A DNA stretch of 64,000 nucleotides from Coturnix japonica (GCF_001577835.2 NC_029543.1:1376199-1440198); one strand, 5' to 3'; positions 54,344 through 64,000 are shown, counted from the first letter of the stretch. The notes: generated from the sequence alone by a model not told the origin. Program-made: numbers and translations.

Positions 54344-55317
54344 ATCGCAAGCCGTCTGGGTGTTGGGGAGGAGTGAGGTTGGGAAGGGTCTGGTCAAGGC
54401 AATAGTGTGGAGGGGATGGGGGGTAAGCTGTGGGATGCTCTGCCCTGCTCTCAGTGGGATGCAGGTGCTGCGGGGGGCTCTTGGTGTCCCCAAGAGACTT
54501 TGGCCAAGTTTGGTCCAATCTAATGGAGCCATTTCCCACAAGACACGTCAGAAGGAGCCTCTTGGGGTGCAGCCTGGAAGGCCTCACCCAGAAAAAGGGG
54601 GAAACCAACAGGAAGAGCCAAGCAGGTGCAATTCAACCCAAGATTTTCCTAAGCTTTGGGAGACTTTTGTGGAAGAGCATCTTCTCCTAAGGGTCCTCCC
54701 ATTGCCTCTTCCTAAAGCAGAGTCACTCCTGTCCCTCCCAGCAGTGAAAAGCACCTCTGTAGGAACATGGAAGCCTTTCCTGGTGGAGCACTTGGCTCCA
54801 AAAGAAGGGTTTGGAGAGCGTCAGCAATGAGAAACGCCACGTATCCTCTCTGTGCTACTGAGAAGGAAAACAGAAGCTCCAGTCTGAGCTGAGCCATGAA
54901 GAAACACCCATGGTGGAACCCATCCATGGTGGAAGAGTCCATCCATGGTGGAATCCATGGATCTCAGGTTCCATCCAACCTAAGCCGTTCTACAATTGGG
55001 TTCTGCACGGTTCTAGAGCAGAGCTGGCCATGGTGCTGCCCCAAGAGGACACCAGGGAGGCGTGCTGGGGCAAATGGGGACACTGGGGGACACTGGGGAC
55101 ATCTGAAGGGGGACACAATGGGAAAACCACAGCAAGAGGGAAGGGCGATGCTTTCCCTTCCAACAGAACAAGGCTTTGGCTTTCTGTTTTCTCCATCCCA
55201 ACACCCAAAGACTATAAGAATTGCCAGAATCCTTTCGGAGAGCTGAGGTAACATTGGACCAAACAAAAAGAAGGAAAGAAACAATAAAAGCGGAGGAGCA
55301 AAGAAATGGCCACACAC

Positions 55318-55324
55318 CTTTGGT
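55318..55324 (-). promoter_or_regulatory. miR-9 seed target, 7-mer-m8 (ACCAAAG)
   Basis: Minus-strand ACCAAAGG pairs with nucleotides 2-8 of miR-9 without the A at position 1; weaker than the 8-mers. Confidence 0.5.
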
Positions 55325-55456
55325 ACAAGAAAAAGGCACTCATCGACCACGCCGCCATCCCGGGGATGCTCGCTCGCCTTCTCTCGCTCTCGGGGGGGAC
55401 TCGTGGGGGCGCAGGGAAAGCGGCGCTGCCAGCACAGACCAGACAAGGCAACAAAA

Positions 55457-55464
55457 TCTTTGGT
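55457..55464 (-). promoter_or_regulatory. miR-9 seed target, 8-mer (ACCAAAGA)
   Basis: Third GATACCAAAGATTTTG copy, 133 nt from the 7-mer site. Confidence 0.65.
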
Positions 55465-55505
55465 ATCAGACGTGATTCTCAAATCACGAACATTGAAAAC
55501 TCAAG

Positions 55506-55513
55506 TGAGGTAG
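55506..55513 (-). promoter_or_regulatory. let-7 seed target, 8-mer (CTACCTCA)
   Basis: Minus-strand CTACCTCA is a full 8-mer match to let-7 (UGAGGUAG). Two weaker TACCTCA sites lie at 54253-54259 and 55244-55250. It is 42 nt from a miR-9 8-mer, a spacing at which pairs of sites can act together. Confidence 0.45.
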
Positions 55514-56067
55514 CCTTAATTCTCGGGTTCTCACTAGAAATGTCTTTGCATCCTTGAGGGCCTGTGGCATTTATTTATTTTTTCTTTGTTTTTTCTCTTT
55601 TTTTTTCTCTTTTTTAGTACGTTTTTATTTCTTTTTTTTTCCTCCTTTTTTTTTTTTTTCCTCTTTTCTTTTGTTTCTGCATGTTTTTCTTTATTTTTCT
55701 TTCACTTCCCAAACCAAGACTCCCACCTCCCCCCCCACCCCCCTCCCCACTTCCTGGCTTTTCAGCCCTTGAACACAACCCGATGGGGTCCAGGAATTGC
55801 CAACCCCCATCGTCACCACATCACGACAAGACAAGAAGAAACAACGTTGGGGGGAACGCCAGTGGTGGGGAGCGGATCGTGAGGGGGAGTGGTAGGATGG
55901 GGGGGGTTGAGCTTCGCTTTGTTGTTCTCTTTGGGTTCTGGTTGGCTCCTGCCCCTTCCCAGCCCTTCTTCCTCCCTCTCACCCATCCGCTCCCTTTGGC
56001 GATGGTTGAGGTTGGTGTGTGAGGCCAAACCCACTCTGGTCCCCCACCTCCCACCCGACCCATCAGC

Positions 56068-56075
56068 TCTTTGGT
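56068..56075 (-). promoter_or_regulatory. miR-9 seed target, 8-mer (ACCAAAGA)
   Basis: Context ATTTACCAAAGAGCTG on the minus strand. Confidence 0.6.
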
Positions 56076-56415
56076 AAATCTATCCCAGAATTCATTCCCA
56101 AGCCCTGCGGTGGGTCAGGGCTTTGCTTGTAGGGTTTGTATTTTCCTTTCTCTCTTTCATTCTTTTGTCCTTTCTTTCCTCATTATTTATTTGGGTTTTT
56201 TTTGGGGGGGTGCTTTTCTTCGTTAGTTGTTTTTTTTTTTTCCTTTTTTTGGTTTACTTTTTTTTTTTTTGTCTTTCTTTCCGTTTTTTTTTCCTTCTCT
56301 TCAACAAGGTGCCTTCCTGTTACACAACAGATCGCTCTCAAAGTAAAGTGAATCGAAGAAACCGTAGCGCTAGGACACAGGTGGTACTATTTTACCCGCA
56401 TAAATTCAACAGTGT

Positions 56416-56421
56416 CCCATT

Positions 56422-56454
<33 letters not shown>

Positions 56455-56455
56455 T
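56416..56455 (+). repeat. (ATT)n microsatellite
   Basis: About 12 ATT units with two ATC interruptions, in the putative ONECUT3 3' UTR. Confidence 0.85.
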
Positions 56456-57057
56456 GGGTTTTTCTTTGTGTTTGGGTTGGCTTTGGAGGACTTTTTTTCT
56501 CCCCAAGTGAAGGGGCTGGAAGGGAGGACCTTCCCCTCCATCCCCAAACCTCCCTCAGCCCTTCCCAGCCCTTGCAGCCCCTCTGATCCCCAAGGACAGC
56601 ATGGAGCCCGCGGGGTCAAGGCGACGGCTTAATGCAAGGGTTTGGCCTTCGTGATTGCTTTTCATATGGCACGAGTCACCATGGTAGAGCTCGGAGGGAA
56701 CGATCATTTTGAAGCTAGTACCACCGCTCCAGAATTGGTTAAGGCAGGTTGTTAATTGGCACAAAATAAAAAGAAATGAAATAAAAGAAAAAAGAAAAAA
56801 TTCTCTTGTCATTTGGTTTTCCTTTTGGTCAATTTGCCGGTCTTTGCGTTGAGTTTGCTTGGTTGTGGTTTCCGTTCTCATCCCGTTGGGGGTTTAAGTC
56901 ATTGGGTTGTTGGTTTTTCTTCCCTTTCGAGCTCATCAGAAAGTTTTCCCTTTCTCACACGCAGCTTTTCACAGCCGGGTCCGTGGGATTTTCCTTCTCT
57001 GCCGCGCTGATGTTGCCTCCCGGGAGGGATTTGGGTTTGGTTTTTGGTTTCGCAATT

Positions 57058-57065
57058 TCTTTGGT
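57058..57065 (-). promoter_or_regulatory. miR-9 seed target, 8-mer (ACCAAAGA)
   Basis: Context GTTACCAAAGAAATTG on the minus strand; the most stop-proximal of the series, about 1.1 kb after the ONECUT3 stop codon. Confidence 0.65.
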
Positions 57066-58187
57066 AACAGAGACGAAGACAAATAAGGGCAAGAGTGAGC
57101 GTGGAGGGGAGGATGGGGCAAGACACAAAGCCAACAAAACTGCTTTGTCTGAGTTCATTTCTCAACCCAAAAGTGAACCAGGAATCCAGTGGCAGATGCT
57201 GGAGCCAGCCCGGCCCTGAGCAGGTTGCCGGGAAAGATGCGATTCTTCGTTCCAAGTCTTTCCTCCCATCTCCTCTCAAAACAATTCATATATATTTAAA
57301 TACCCGATTTCTGTAGCTAAAATGTGCTTCTTGACCTGCGTGGACGCGAGGTGGAGCGGCCGCCGTGCCGCTGGAGCCGCTCGGACGCACGGAGCCGCTT
57401 GTGAGGACCCAGGGATGGGTTGGGGTGTGAATGGGGTCTAGTGGGGTGGGTGCTCCCGGGGGTCTCCAAGGGGAGAGGAAGGTGCCCATGGAGGGAGGTT
57501 GTGGGGCTGCCCTTGGCTGGGTTTCCAACAGCTTCAAGGGAGAGGAGCACCTCCGTGTCAATGGCGAAGAGGGTCCGGCTGCTTTGGGAAAACCTGCTGT
57601 GCCTCAGGGGAGCAAAAAGCTTCAGTAAGCAGAGAGACTTGGGGTCACCTCCAGGCACCCAGAGAGTGTTTTCCCTGCTTACTCCCCTTTAAATAATGGG
57701 GATTTCAGCCTTGGAAAGCTGGGGCTGTACCAGAGACCAGCCCCACAACTTCACCTCCTGGATTTCCTCCTCCATCTTTATCCCAAAACTGTGGGAACCA
57801 TAAGGGTGGTTGTGGTGGAGGCAGAAGTTGTGGGGTGCACAGGAGGGGACAGGATGCCCCTGTCCCCAAAGACTGGGCTCTGCCTGGGGTGTGAAATCAA
57901 GCTTTGTGAGGTATCCCCAAGCAATTCCTTTCCCTCTCCTCCACCTCACATCCCACGCTCCATGGGGGTTTCCTCAGAGCCCTCCATGGGAAGGAGCCAG
58001 CCCAGCTGCAACCCCCATCCCTGTTCATCAAGCTGGATGGAGGTGGCAGCAGGACACGACACCAGCTGAGGGTGGGGGACTCGTAGTGCCCAAAAGCACC
58101 CACCCCAAATGGGGCATGCGCACGTGGCTGAGTTGGCTTTGTCATGAGGAGGATGTCCGGGAAGGGGCAGGGAGGGCTGGGGGGACA

Positions 58188-58480
58188 TCATGCTTTGGAG
58201 AAAGTGCTTGTAGAAGAAGAGGGGACCCCAGGGTTGGTGCCTGGCTCCTCCTGCCAGCGGTTCATACACCGCCGGCGGGCGTTCATGAAGAAGTTGCTGA
58301 CGGTGGTGAGCTCCAGGCCCAGCTGCTGGGAGATGGTGATCTGCATTTCTTTGGACGGGCGCTTGTTCTCCTTGAAGATGGCAAAAAGCGTTCGGCGCTG
58401 GAGGTCAGTGAAAACCAGCCGCTGCTTCTTGGGCTGCAGGCTCCTGTCTTTCTGCTGCTCTTGCTCTTTGCGTTTGCAAG
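58188..58480 (-). CDS. ONECUT3: ONECUT3, final coding exon (homeodomain)
   Basis: Ninety-six residues plus stop (TGA, top-strand TCA 58188-58190), entered after two bases of a split codon; the acceptor is CCTTTAG just right of 58480 with a good pyrimidine tract. The exon begins CKRKEQEQQKDRSLQPKKQR and holds the divergent ONECUT-class homeodomain: LVFTDLQRRTLFAIFKENK in helix 1 and TVSNFFMNARRR in helix 3, with Phe48 and Met50 in place of the usual Trp and Gln. The end, CMNRWQEEP...TFSKA, is characteristic of ONECUT3. The single CUT domain is in exon 1, beyond the right edge. ONECUT3 is a DNA-binding transcription factor in neural and endodermal development (family knowledge). It faces ATP8B3 tail to tail. 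Confidence 0.97.
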
Positions 58481-59051
58481 CTAAAGGTTCAAAAGAGAGA
58501 ACAGGGCCATTAATTGGTGCTGACCATCCTGGCCTGCTTGCAGGTTGCCTCCCAACACCAGGCCCTTCCTTCCAACCAGGGAACCTGCTGGCTTTGCCTC
58601 CCTCCTCTTCCTCCCTGGGCCTCCCAAGCAGCAGCGAGAGCAAAGCCTTGGGGAAGCCCAGCACCTCCAAATTCCCAGCATCCCAAATCTCAGCATCTAC
58701 TGCTGACCCCGGGGCTGCACCACCTCTGCTCCCACAGCCTGGCTATAGGGGCTGCTCTGTTCCTAAATTATGGGGGTCATCCATCAGCCTGTTGGTTATT
58801 GCCTTGCTGACCTCCTGCCTGCCCAACAAACCACTGCCAGGGCAGAGCAGCAGGCAGCTGTGCAGAGCCTTCCCACTCCCCTATACCCCCCCCTTAGCCC
58901 CCCAAGCAGCAAAATGCCCTCAGCCCAGAGGCTGCAAAGCAGCACCAATGGGGCCACGGGGCAGCCTGTCCCAGGGTCACCATCCTCAAACAGCCAGCAG
59001 AGAAGGGTTGAGTGGAAACCTACCCTATGACCGTCAGATGCTTGCAAAAAG

Positions 59052-59073
59052 AACAAACAAACAAACAAACAAA
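59052..59073 (+). repeat. (AAAC)n microsatellite
   Basis: Five AAAC units, followed by a T-rich tract at 59098-59132. Confidence 0.8.
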
Positions 59074-59459
59074 AAGCCTTTATAGAAAAGTTGACTTTTT
59101 TTTTTCTTCCTTTTTTTTTTTCTCTTTTCAGACATGAATTAAACATTTTACAACATCCCTCCCCCAAAACACCCCAACAATAAATTGGAAGACCACCTCC
59201 CCCCATCCTTCTGCATCTCCACACCCCACCTACCCACCCATTGCCCACCCATAGTCCCACTGTCTTGCTGGCACCCACCCCTGCAGGATGGCAAGTGCCC
59301 CACACAGATACACACCAAGTAGGTGCACAGTGATGTGAGATGTGTGTGCACAATGTGCCCCCATGGGAAGAACCTGCTGCAATCCCAGTGAAGCTGCAGA
59401 GCTGACCAGCCTATCACCCAGCACACTGCCTTTGCAAAGCCACATTTCTCCTTCCCTGC

Positions 59460-59830
59460 TTCAATTATTACAAGTAATTATTACAAGCCAGTCACCCATT
59501 AATAACCCACAGCTCCGAGGCAAGCGTTGACCATCGGGGTCTTGCTTATCAAACCTCAACCCAGCACCAGGTCCAGCACTGCCTGGATAGAAGCAACACC
59601 CCACTCTGCACCCCTCCATCCTCCCACTGATTGTGGCCCACAGCACAGCATTGGACGCACCCCAATTTCCCTGTCCTCATTTTATCTACTTATTAATTCA
59701 TTTTCCTGTTGATACAGCCCAGCACATCCCTCCCTCCCTCCATCCATCCCCCCCCCTCCATCCCCGGCCCCATCTAATTACAGCTCGGCACAGCACAAAT
59801 CGATAGTGACGCTGGTCAGATCTATTTACA
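59460..59830. promoter_or_regulatory. Candidate intronic enhancer of ONECUT3
   Basis: Contains clustered homeobox cores (CAATTATTACAAGTAATTAT, CCATTAATAACC, CTTATTAATTCATTTTCC, ATCTAATTACAGC) and the ONECUT-type site at 59797-59806. Interrupted by a C-rich stretch at 59728-59770. Inference from motif density. Confidence 0.35.
59797..59806 (+). promoter_or_regulatory. ONECUT-family binding site AAATCGATAG
   Basis: AAATCGATA is the core preferred by ONECUT1-3 (A/T-rich flank plus ATCGAT). It lies about 1.3 kb inside the ONECUT3 intron and could mediate auto- or cross-regulation. Confidence 0.4.
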
Positions 59831-60639
59831 GCCACGCACCCCCGCGGAGGGTCCTTCTGCTCCCCCCTTCCCCCCCCACACCAGAAGGCACTGAGGACAG
59901 GGGACAGGCAGGGCACAGCCTGGAGCCCTGCCCGGGTCAACACGGGGAGGTTTTGTTTGCTTCGCATCCCTTATATTTCCAAGTCTTAAACTCCCAGTGA
60001 CTCCTCTTTGGCTTCCTGCCTTCCCATCCTTACAGCTCTCCAGGTCCCATCTCTAAGTGCCTGGGGACAGGGACACATATTGGGGTGCTTCCACATTTGC
60101 TGCCATGTTATTTACCCAGCAAACACCCCATGCACACAGTTTGCTCCCTGGCTCATCCTGCAGCACCAGGACCAACACTGGGGTTATGGATGGGGGCTCC
60201 CCATAGTGCAGGGGGTGCTCTGGGGGCAGTCAGTGCTGAGCTGCTGAGTCCACCCATCCCTACCATGCAGCTCTTCCCCTCCTCACTGAGCAACGTGTGA
60301 GCATCTGAGACCTCAACAGCCCCACCAGGTTCAGCTGGGACCAGAAAGAAGCTGGGGAGTCACAAGGAGGCAATGACAGACAAGGGGACAGCACACAGGC
60401 CGTGCCTTTTGGACATGCATGAACCCAATGAGCATCTCATCCCCAAGAGAGCTGACCTGGCTGCAGAACAACCACAAAGCAAAGCCAAGGAGCAGCTCCA
60501 TCCATAGGAAAGAACCTCGGAGAGCAGCGGCATCCCACCCACCTCCCCCAAAGGCTTCTGCAGAGGGGTCCAACCTCCTGACGATCCCCATGCCAGAGGG
60601 AGAGCTCTTTCCTTGACTTAACCTTGACAGCTCAAAGCA

Positions 60640-60770
60640 AAATAACACCCAAATCATTTCCAAAGGGACATAATAGAGACAATCAAATGGCCGCTGTTCC
60701 AGGAGCCGCGATTATGCCTCGCAGCTTGAACTCCGCGAAGCATTTAACTAATACCTGATGGCTTTGCAGG
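60640..60770. promoter_or_regulatory. Candidate conserved noncoding element in the ONECUT3 intron
   Basis: Non-repetitive block with AATCAAATGGCCGCTG, GGAGCCGCGATTATGCCTCG and GCATTTAACTAATACCTGATG; preserved CpGs inside an otherwise CpG-poor stretch are suggestive. Not tested. Confidence 0.25.
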
Positions 60771-61199
60771 CTTCCTCAGCCTGCCAGACACCGCTTGCTC
60801 TATTATACCCGCAAACCTCTGTTTTCTCAGCCCCAGCGTGCTCTCCCTCTCCATTCACTTGCAATACAACCTGTAATTTTCTGCCCACTTTGCTTAAGTG
60901 CTGGTGATTTGTTGGAATCACAAAAGGCAGCCAGAGGCTTTCATTGCCAGCACGCTGGCTGCAAGCGAGGTGAAGGTGGAGGGGGAAAAAAAAGCCCATC
61001 CCAACCCCACCGGCTTTTCTCTATTTCTCGCTGTCAAATCGGCTCTCAGCGGTGCAAAGGGGCATTTAGGGGCTCCCAGGGAGAAGGCTGAGCTCACAGC
61101 TCGGGGTCTGAAGCTCTGAGTAAAGCGAGGTTTGGAGAAGCACGGCTTTATCATGAGCAACATTGAGCTCGTGGCATCTTCACCCCAAAGGCAGAGCTG

Positions 61200-61583
61200 A
61201 GCTGCAATGAGGTTTCAATGGGAACTCTGTGCTCAGTGTTGGGACCCTCAGTGTTAGGATGATATTGAGGTGCTTCAATGGGGCTTTAATTGGAGCTCTG
61301 TGCTCAGTGTGGGGACCCTCAGTGTTAGGATGATATTGGGGGGCTGCAATGAGGTTTCAATGGGAACTCTGTGCTCAGTATTGGGGACTCCGAGTGTTAG
61401 AATGATATTAAGGTGCTGCAATGAGGCTTCAATGGGAGCTCTGTGCTCAGTGTTGGGACTCTGAATATTAGGATGACATTGGGATGCTGCAATGAGGCTT
61501 TACTGGGGGCTCTGTGCTCAGTGTTGGGACCTTCAGTGTTAGAATGATATTGGGGTGCTGCAATACACCCAGATGGGAGCTGG
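61200..61583 (+). repeat. 71-bp minisatellite, about 5.4 copies
   Basis: Units start GCTGCAATGAGG and include CTCTGTGCTCAGTGTTGGGA and TTAGGATGATATTG; starts near 61201, 61272, 61343, 61415 and 61486, with a partial unit at 61557. Copies differ at about 5-12% of positions by eye. Confidence 0.92.
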
Positions 61584-61779
61584 AAAGGTCTCGTTATCCT
61601 ATGGCTGATGGAATGGGGTGGGACAGGCTGCAGAAAGGGGGGGCTTAGGGGACACCTTATGGCTCCTAAAGGAGGTTATGGTGAGGGGGGGTCAGCTTCT
61701 GCTCCATTAAATAGCGATAGGATGGGGGGGTGGTCCTGGGGGGTCACCATCTCCCTATCCCCCACCCTAATACCCTACA

Positions 61780-61935
61780 CGCCCCGCCGCCATTTTAGGG
61801 CCCACCCTCTCCCCCCCACCCCGGAAGTGGGAATGGTCCCTTCCGCCCCCCCCCCAATATCCGCTCCATGTGCCGTCCCCGCCGCAATGGCGCCCCCCAG
61901 CGGAAACATGGCGGCACTTCCGCCTCCCTTATCAC
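61780..61935. promoter_or_regulatory. Promoter-like GC-rich patch with YY1 and ETS motifs
   Basis: Two YY1-type cores in opposite orientation (GCCGCCATTTT at about 61788 and AACATGGCGGC at about 61904), ETS motifs CCGGAAGTG and CACTTCCGC, and CCCCGCCGC. This is the usual make-up of a housekeeping CpG promoter. No exon with splice sites was recognised on either side. Confidence 0.4.
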
Positions 61936-62045
61936 TACCCATCCCCGTCCATCCCCCGTATGCCATGGGGGGGGGGGGGTAGGGGGCCACTGAGAGGAAG
62001 ATGGGTGGCACAGAGGACCAGGGGGGGTCCCATTGGCACTGCAGA

Positions 62046-62252
62046 CACTGCCCTATAAGTGCCCATGGTCACTGCATGCACTGCTCCTTGTCAATGCAAA
62101 CACTGCCCTATAAGTGTCCATTGTCACTGCAAACACTGCCCCATTGCTGCCCATATCAATGCACACACTGCCCTATAAGTGCCCATGGTCACTGTATGCA
62201 CTGCCCCATTGCTGCCCATATCACTACACACACTGCCCTATATGTGCCCATA
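62046..62252 (+). repeat. Tandem repeat of 56-66 bp units (ACTGCCCTATAAGTGCCCAT)
   Basis: Units start at about 62046, 62102, 62166 and 62232, each with ACTGCCCTATAAGTG followed by CCCATGGTCACTGCATGCACTGC variants. Confidence 0.85.
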
Positions 62253-62854
62253 GACCCCAGTTGGGACAGCACTGAGTGTGACCCCCATCCCCCCCTTCCT
62301 AAAAGGGCTGAGGTGGTTGGGGGTCTCCCACCATCCCTCACTGGGAGCATGGAAAGAAGCTTCCACCGTTCCCTTTAACGCTGACCCCCACGAGGAGCTG
62401 CTGCTTCTGGTAACGAAGCAATTAATCATGGTGAGCTCAGGATGGATTTGCAATCAGGGCCCTGCCTGGGCCCCTCCGTGTTGCACAGCACTGGATACGT
62501 TCCTGCCCTGTGCTGTGTGTGTAGGGGGGCTGGGAGGGGCTGATGTGCAGAAGCATTGATCCTCCATGCAATCGATGTTATTGAAACTCCCACGAGTGGC
62601 TTTAAGTCCGTGTCGGATATTGCTGGCACATCAGTTTGATGGTGACGTGACTGGCTGGGAGCTGCTCGTGGGTGTGAGGAGGGGAAGGGGAATGGGGGCT
62701 CTAAGGGGAACATGAAGGTGTATGGGGATGGGGGATGTGGGTGGAGGATGGGGTGGGTGTGTAGGGTCTGGTGGTCTGCATGGGAAGTGGGGGTGGGTTG
62801 TGGAAAAAGGGGGAAAAAATGGGGAAATTGAGGTAAAATAAGGTAAAAAAAGAG

Positions 62855-63245
62855 GGAGGGAAGAGAGAAGGGAAGGGAAGGGAAGGGAAGGGAAGGGAGG
62901 GGGAAGGGAAGGGAAGCGGAAGGCGAAGGGAAGGGAAGGAAGGAAAGGGAAGGGAAGGAAGGGAAGAAGGGAAGGGAAGGGAAGGGAAGAAGACGGGAAG
63001 GAAGGGAGGAAGGGAAGGGAAGCGAGAAGGAACGAGGAAAGCGGGAAGAATAGAAAAGCCAACAAGGAGAACAAGAAAAATACGGAAATCAGGGTCCGGA
63101 AGAAGGCTAAAAGGGAACAGGAAAAGGAAAAGGAAAAGGAAAAGGAAAAGGAAAAGGAAAAGGAAAAGGAAAAAAAGAAAAAGAAAGAAAAGGAAAAGGA
63201 AAAGGAAAAAGGAAAAAGAGAAAGGAAAAGGGAAGGAAAGGAATG
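62855..63245 (+). repeat. 390-bp polypurine tract (GGGAA)n and (AAAAGG)n
   Basis: Almost pure A/G on the top strand in three parts: (GGGAA)n at 62868-63010, a mixed segment, and (GGAAAA)n at 63115-63235. In the sense strand of ONECUT3 pre-mRNA it is polypyrimidine. Confidence 0.92.
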
Positions 63246-63735
63246 AGAGCACTGAGCTGGGGTCTCTTCCTTCCATTCCCTTTCTTTCTCTGGGTGTGCA
63301 CCTGAGCGGATGGAAACGTGTTGTAAAGTTTCTCAACTTGGTGTTTTTTTGCCTCATTTTTGAGCCAACCCAAATCCTGACCAACTATAGGGGAGGTAGT
63401 GGAGAAGGAAAGCCATAAAGCTGCTAAAATGCCCCAAATCAGGCACTGAGCTGCTCCTTTCTGCCTCCTATGATGGTGGCAGCTCTCAGATGGAGCTCTG
63501 CATCAATGCAATGTTCAACAACCATTGGGTTTAGAGGGAAAACATGCCTTGTTTTTGCAGCCTGATGGTGGTATTGATGCGTTGATCACAGGGGATGTGT
63601 TTGGAACAGAACCCGGAGCAAAAGCAGTGGAGGATCCTATGTTTCACCATATCAGAGTCTTGGGGCCATGAGCGAACTGAGCGAACCCTTCCAAGGCAGA
63701 AATGGTGCCAAATCCATCAAGTCCAGCCCAGAAAA

Positions 63736-63762
63736 TAATAATAATAATAATAATAATAAATT
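63736..63762 (+). repeat. (AAT)n microsatellite
   Basis: Nine AAT units in the ONECUT3 intron. Confidence 0.88.
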
Positions 63763-64000
63763 AAGAAATGAAGCTCTCAGACAAGCATTGATCCGTGGGT
63801 CCATTTTCAGAGCCTTTCATCCAAGCTTTGTTGCAGGAAGGGCACTGAGAACACAGACAGCTCCTCCATCCCAACCTAAAAGGGGTTGGGATGGGACCCC
63901 CACCCTATGGTGGGAGCTTTGGGAGCACAACCCCCACATCACCACCCACCTCCATCCCTCTGCCCTCCATCCAAAGCTCTGCAATGGGACTGACTGCAGA

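Larger units (their letters stand above)
50755..58187 (-). other. ONECUT3: Probable 7.4-kb 3' UTR of ONECUT3
   Basis: From the ONECUT3 stop codon down to a minus-strand AATAAA at 50771-50776, no other gene is visible on either strand. The region changes abruptly from the GC-rich ATP8B3 introns to a sequence full of A runs on the minus strand. It holds six miR-9 seed sites, far above chance, all on the minus strand. ONECUT2 is known to have a very long 3' UTR, so the architecture fits the family. Several internal AATAAA motifs (for example minus strand at about 55571 and 56187) could give shorter forms. Confidence 0.72.
58481..64000 (-). other. ONECUT3: ONECUT3 intron (partial)
   Basis: ONECUT genes have two main coding exons separated by a long intron, so this stretch is read as that intron, continuing off the window. 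No exon was supported inside it. Its repeats, candidate regulatory sites and a promoter-like patch are listed separately. Confidence 0.75.

Noticed and set aside
55554-56632. Phe-rich plus-strand frames
   Set aside because: They come from T runs, which are A runs of the ONECUT3 3' UTR on the other strand.
50755-58187. A separate gene between ATP8B3 and ONECUT3
   Set aside because: No splice-supported coding exon on either strand; a minus-strand distal poly(A) signal and one-strand miR-9 sites are better explained by an ONECUT3 3' UTR.
62631-63384. Minus-strand frames of 147 and 227 codons rich in Phe/Leu/Pro/Ser
   Set aside because: Pure translation of the polypurine tract; low complexity with no family match.

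Overview
This window is bird nuclear DNA, most likely from a gene-dense microchromosome of a galliform such as chicken. It is GC-rich, has several CpG-island promoters, carries 3'-end fragments of CR1 (the main avian LINE), and its gene order matches human 19p13.3 in reverse: ABHD17A, REXO1, ATP8B3, ONECUT3. I recall that block lying on chicken chromosome 28; this could not be checked here. All genes are intron-rich, with GT-AG junctions and phases that agree when read by hand.

Layout. 3-1636 (+) holds the last three coding exons of an AN1 zinc-finger gene of the ZFAND5/ZFAND6 family. 2735-8325 (+) is a complete ABHD17A, a serine depalmitoylase. 8330-12050 is a gene-poor gap holding a pyrimidine tract, TTAGGG-like repeats, a CR1 scrap and an unexplained pair of polyadenylation signals; human KLF16 would sit here but no KLF zinc fingers are visible. 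12050-38455 (+) is a complete REXO1 of 16 coding exons (1228 aa predicted), with several AT-rich intronic stretches that look like conserved regulatory DNA. 39758-50420 (+) is a complete ATP8B3, a P4-ATPase lipid flippase of 27 coding exons (1216 aa predicted). 50755-58480 (-) is the last exon of ONECUT3: the homeodomain CDS at 58188-58480 plus what appears to be a 7.4 kb 3' UTR. 58481-64000 is ONECUT3 intron with minisatellites, a purine tract, an ONECUT-type binding site and a GC-rich promoter-like patch.

The most interesting points are: (1) five 8-mer and one 7-mer miR-9 seed sites on the minus strand between 52.3 and 57.1 kb, which together with a distal poly(A) signal argue for a long, strongly miR-9-regulated ONECUT3 3' UTR; (2) a ZFAND5/6 relative beside ABHD17A, matching the ZFAND5-ABHD17B and ZFAND6-ABHD17C neighbourhoods and suggesting a third ohnologue that mammals lost; (3) ATP8B3 and ONECUT3 meeting tail to tail with poly(A) signals about 75 bp apart; (4) a possible missing KLF16; (5) a YY1/ETS-rich promoter-like patch inside the ONECUT3 intron. 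There is no operon-like logic: these are independent housekeeping (REXO1, ABHD17A, ZFAND) and tissue-specific (ATP8B3, ONECUT3) genes in an old syntenic block. No retroviral or other virus-derived element was recognised.
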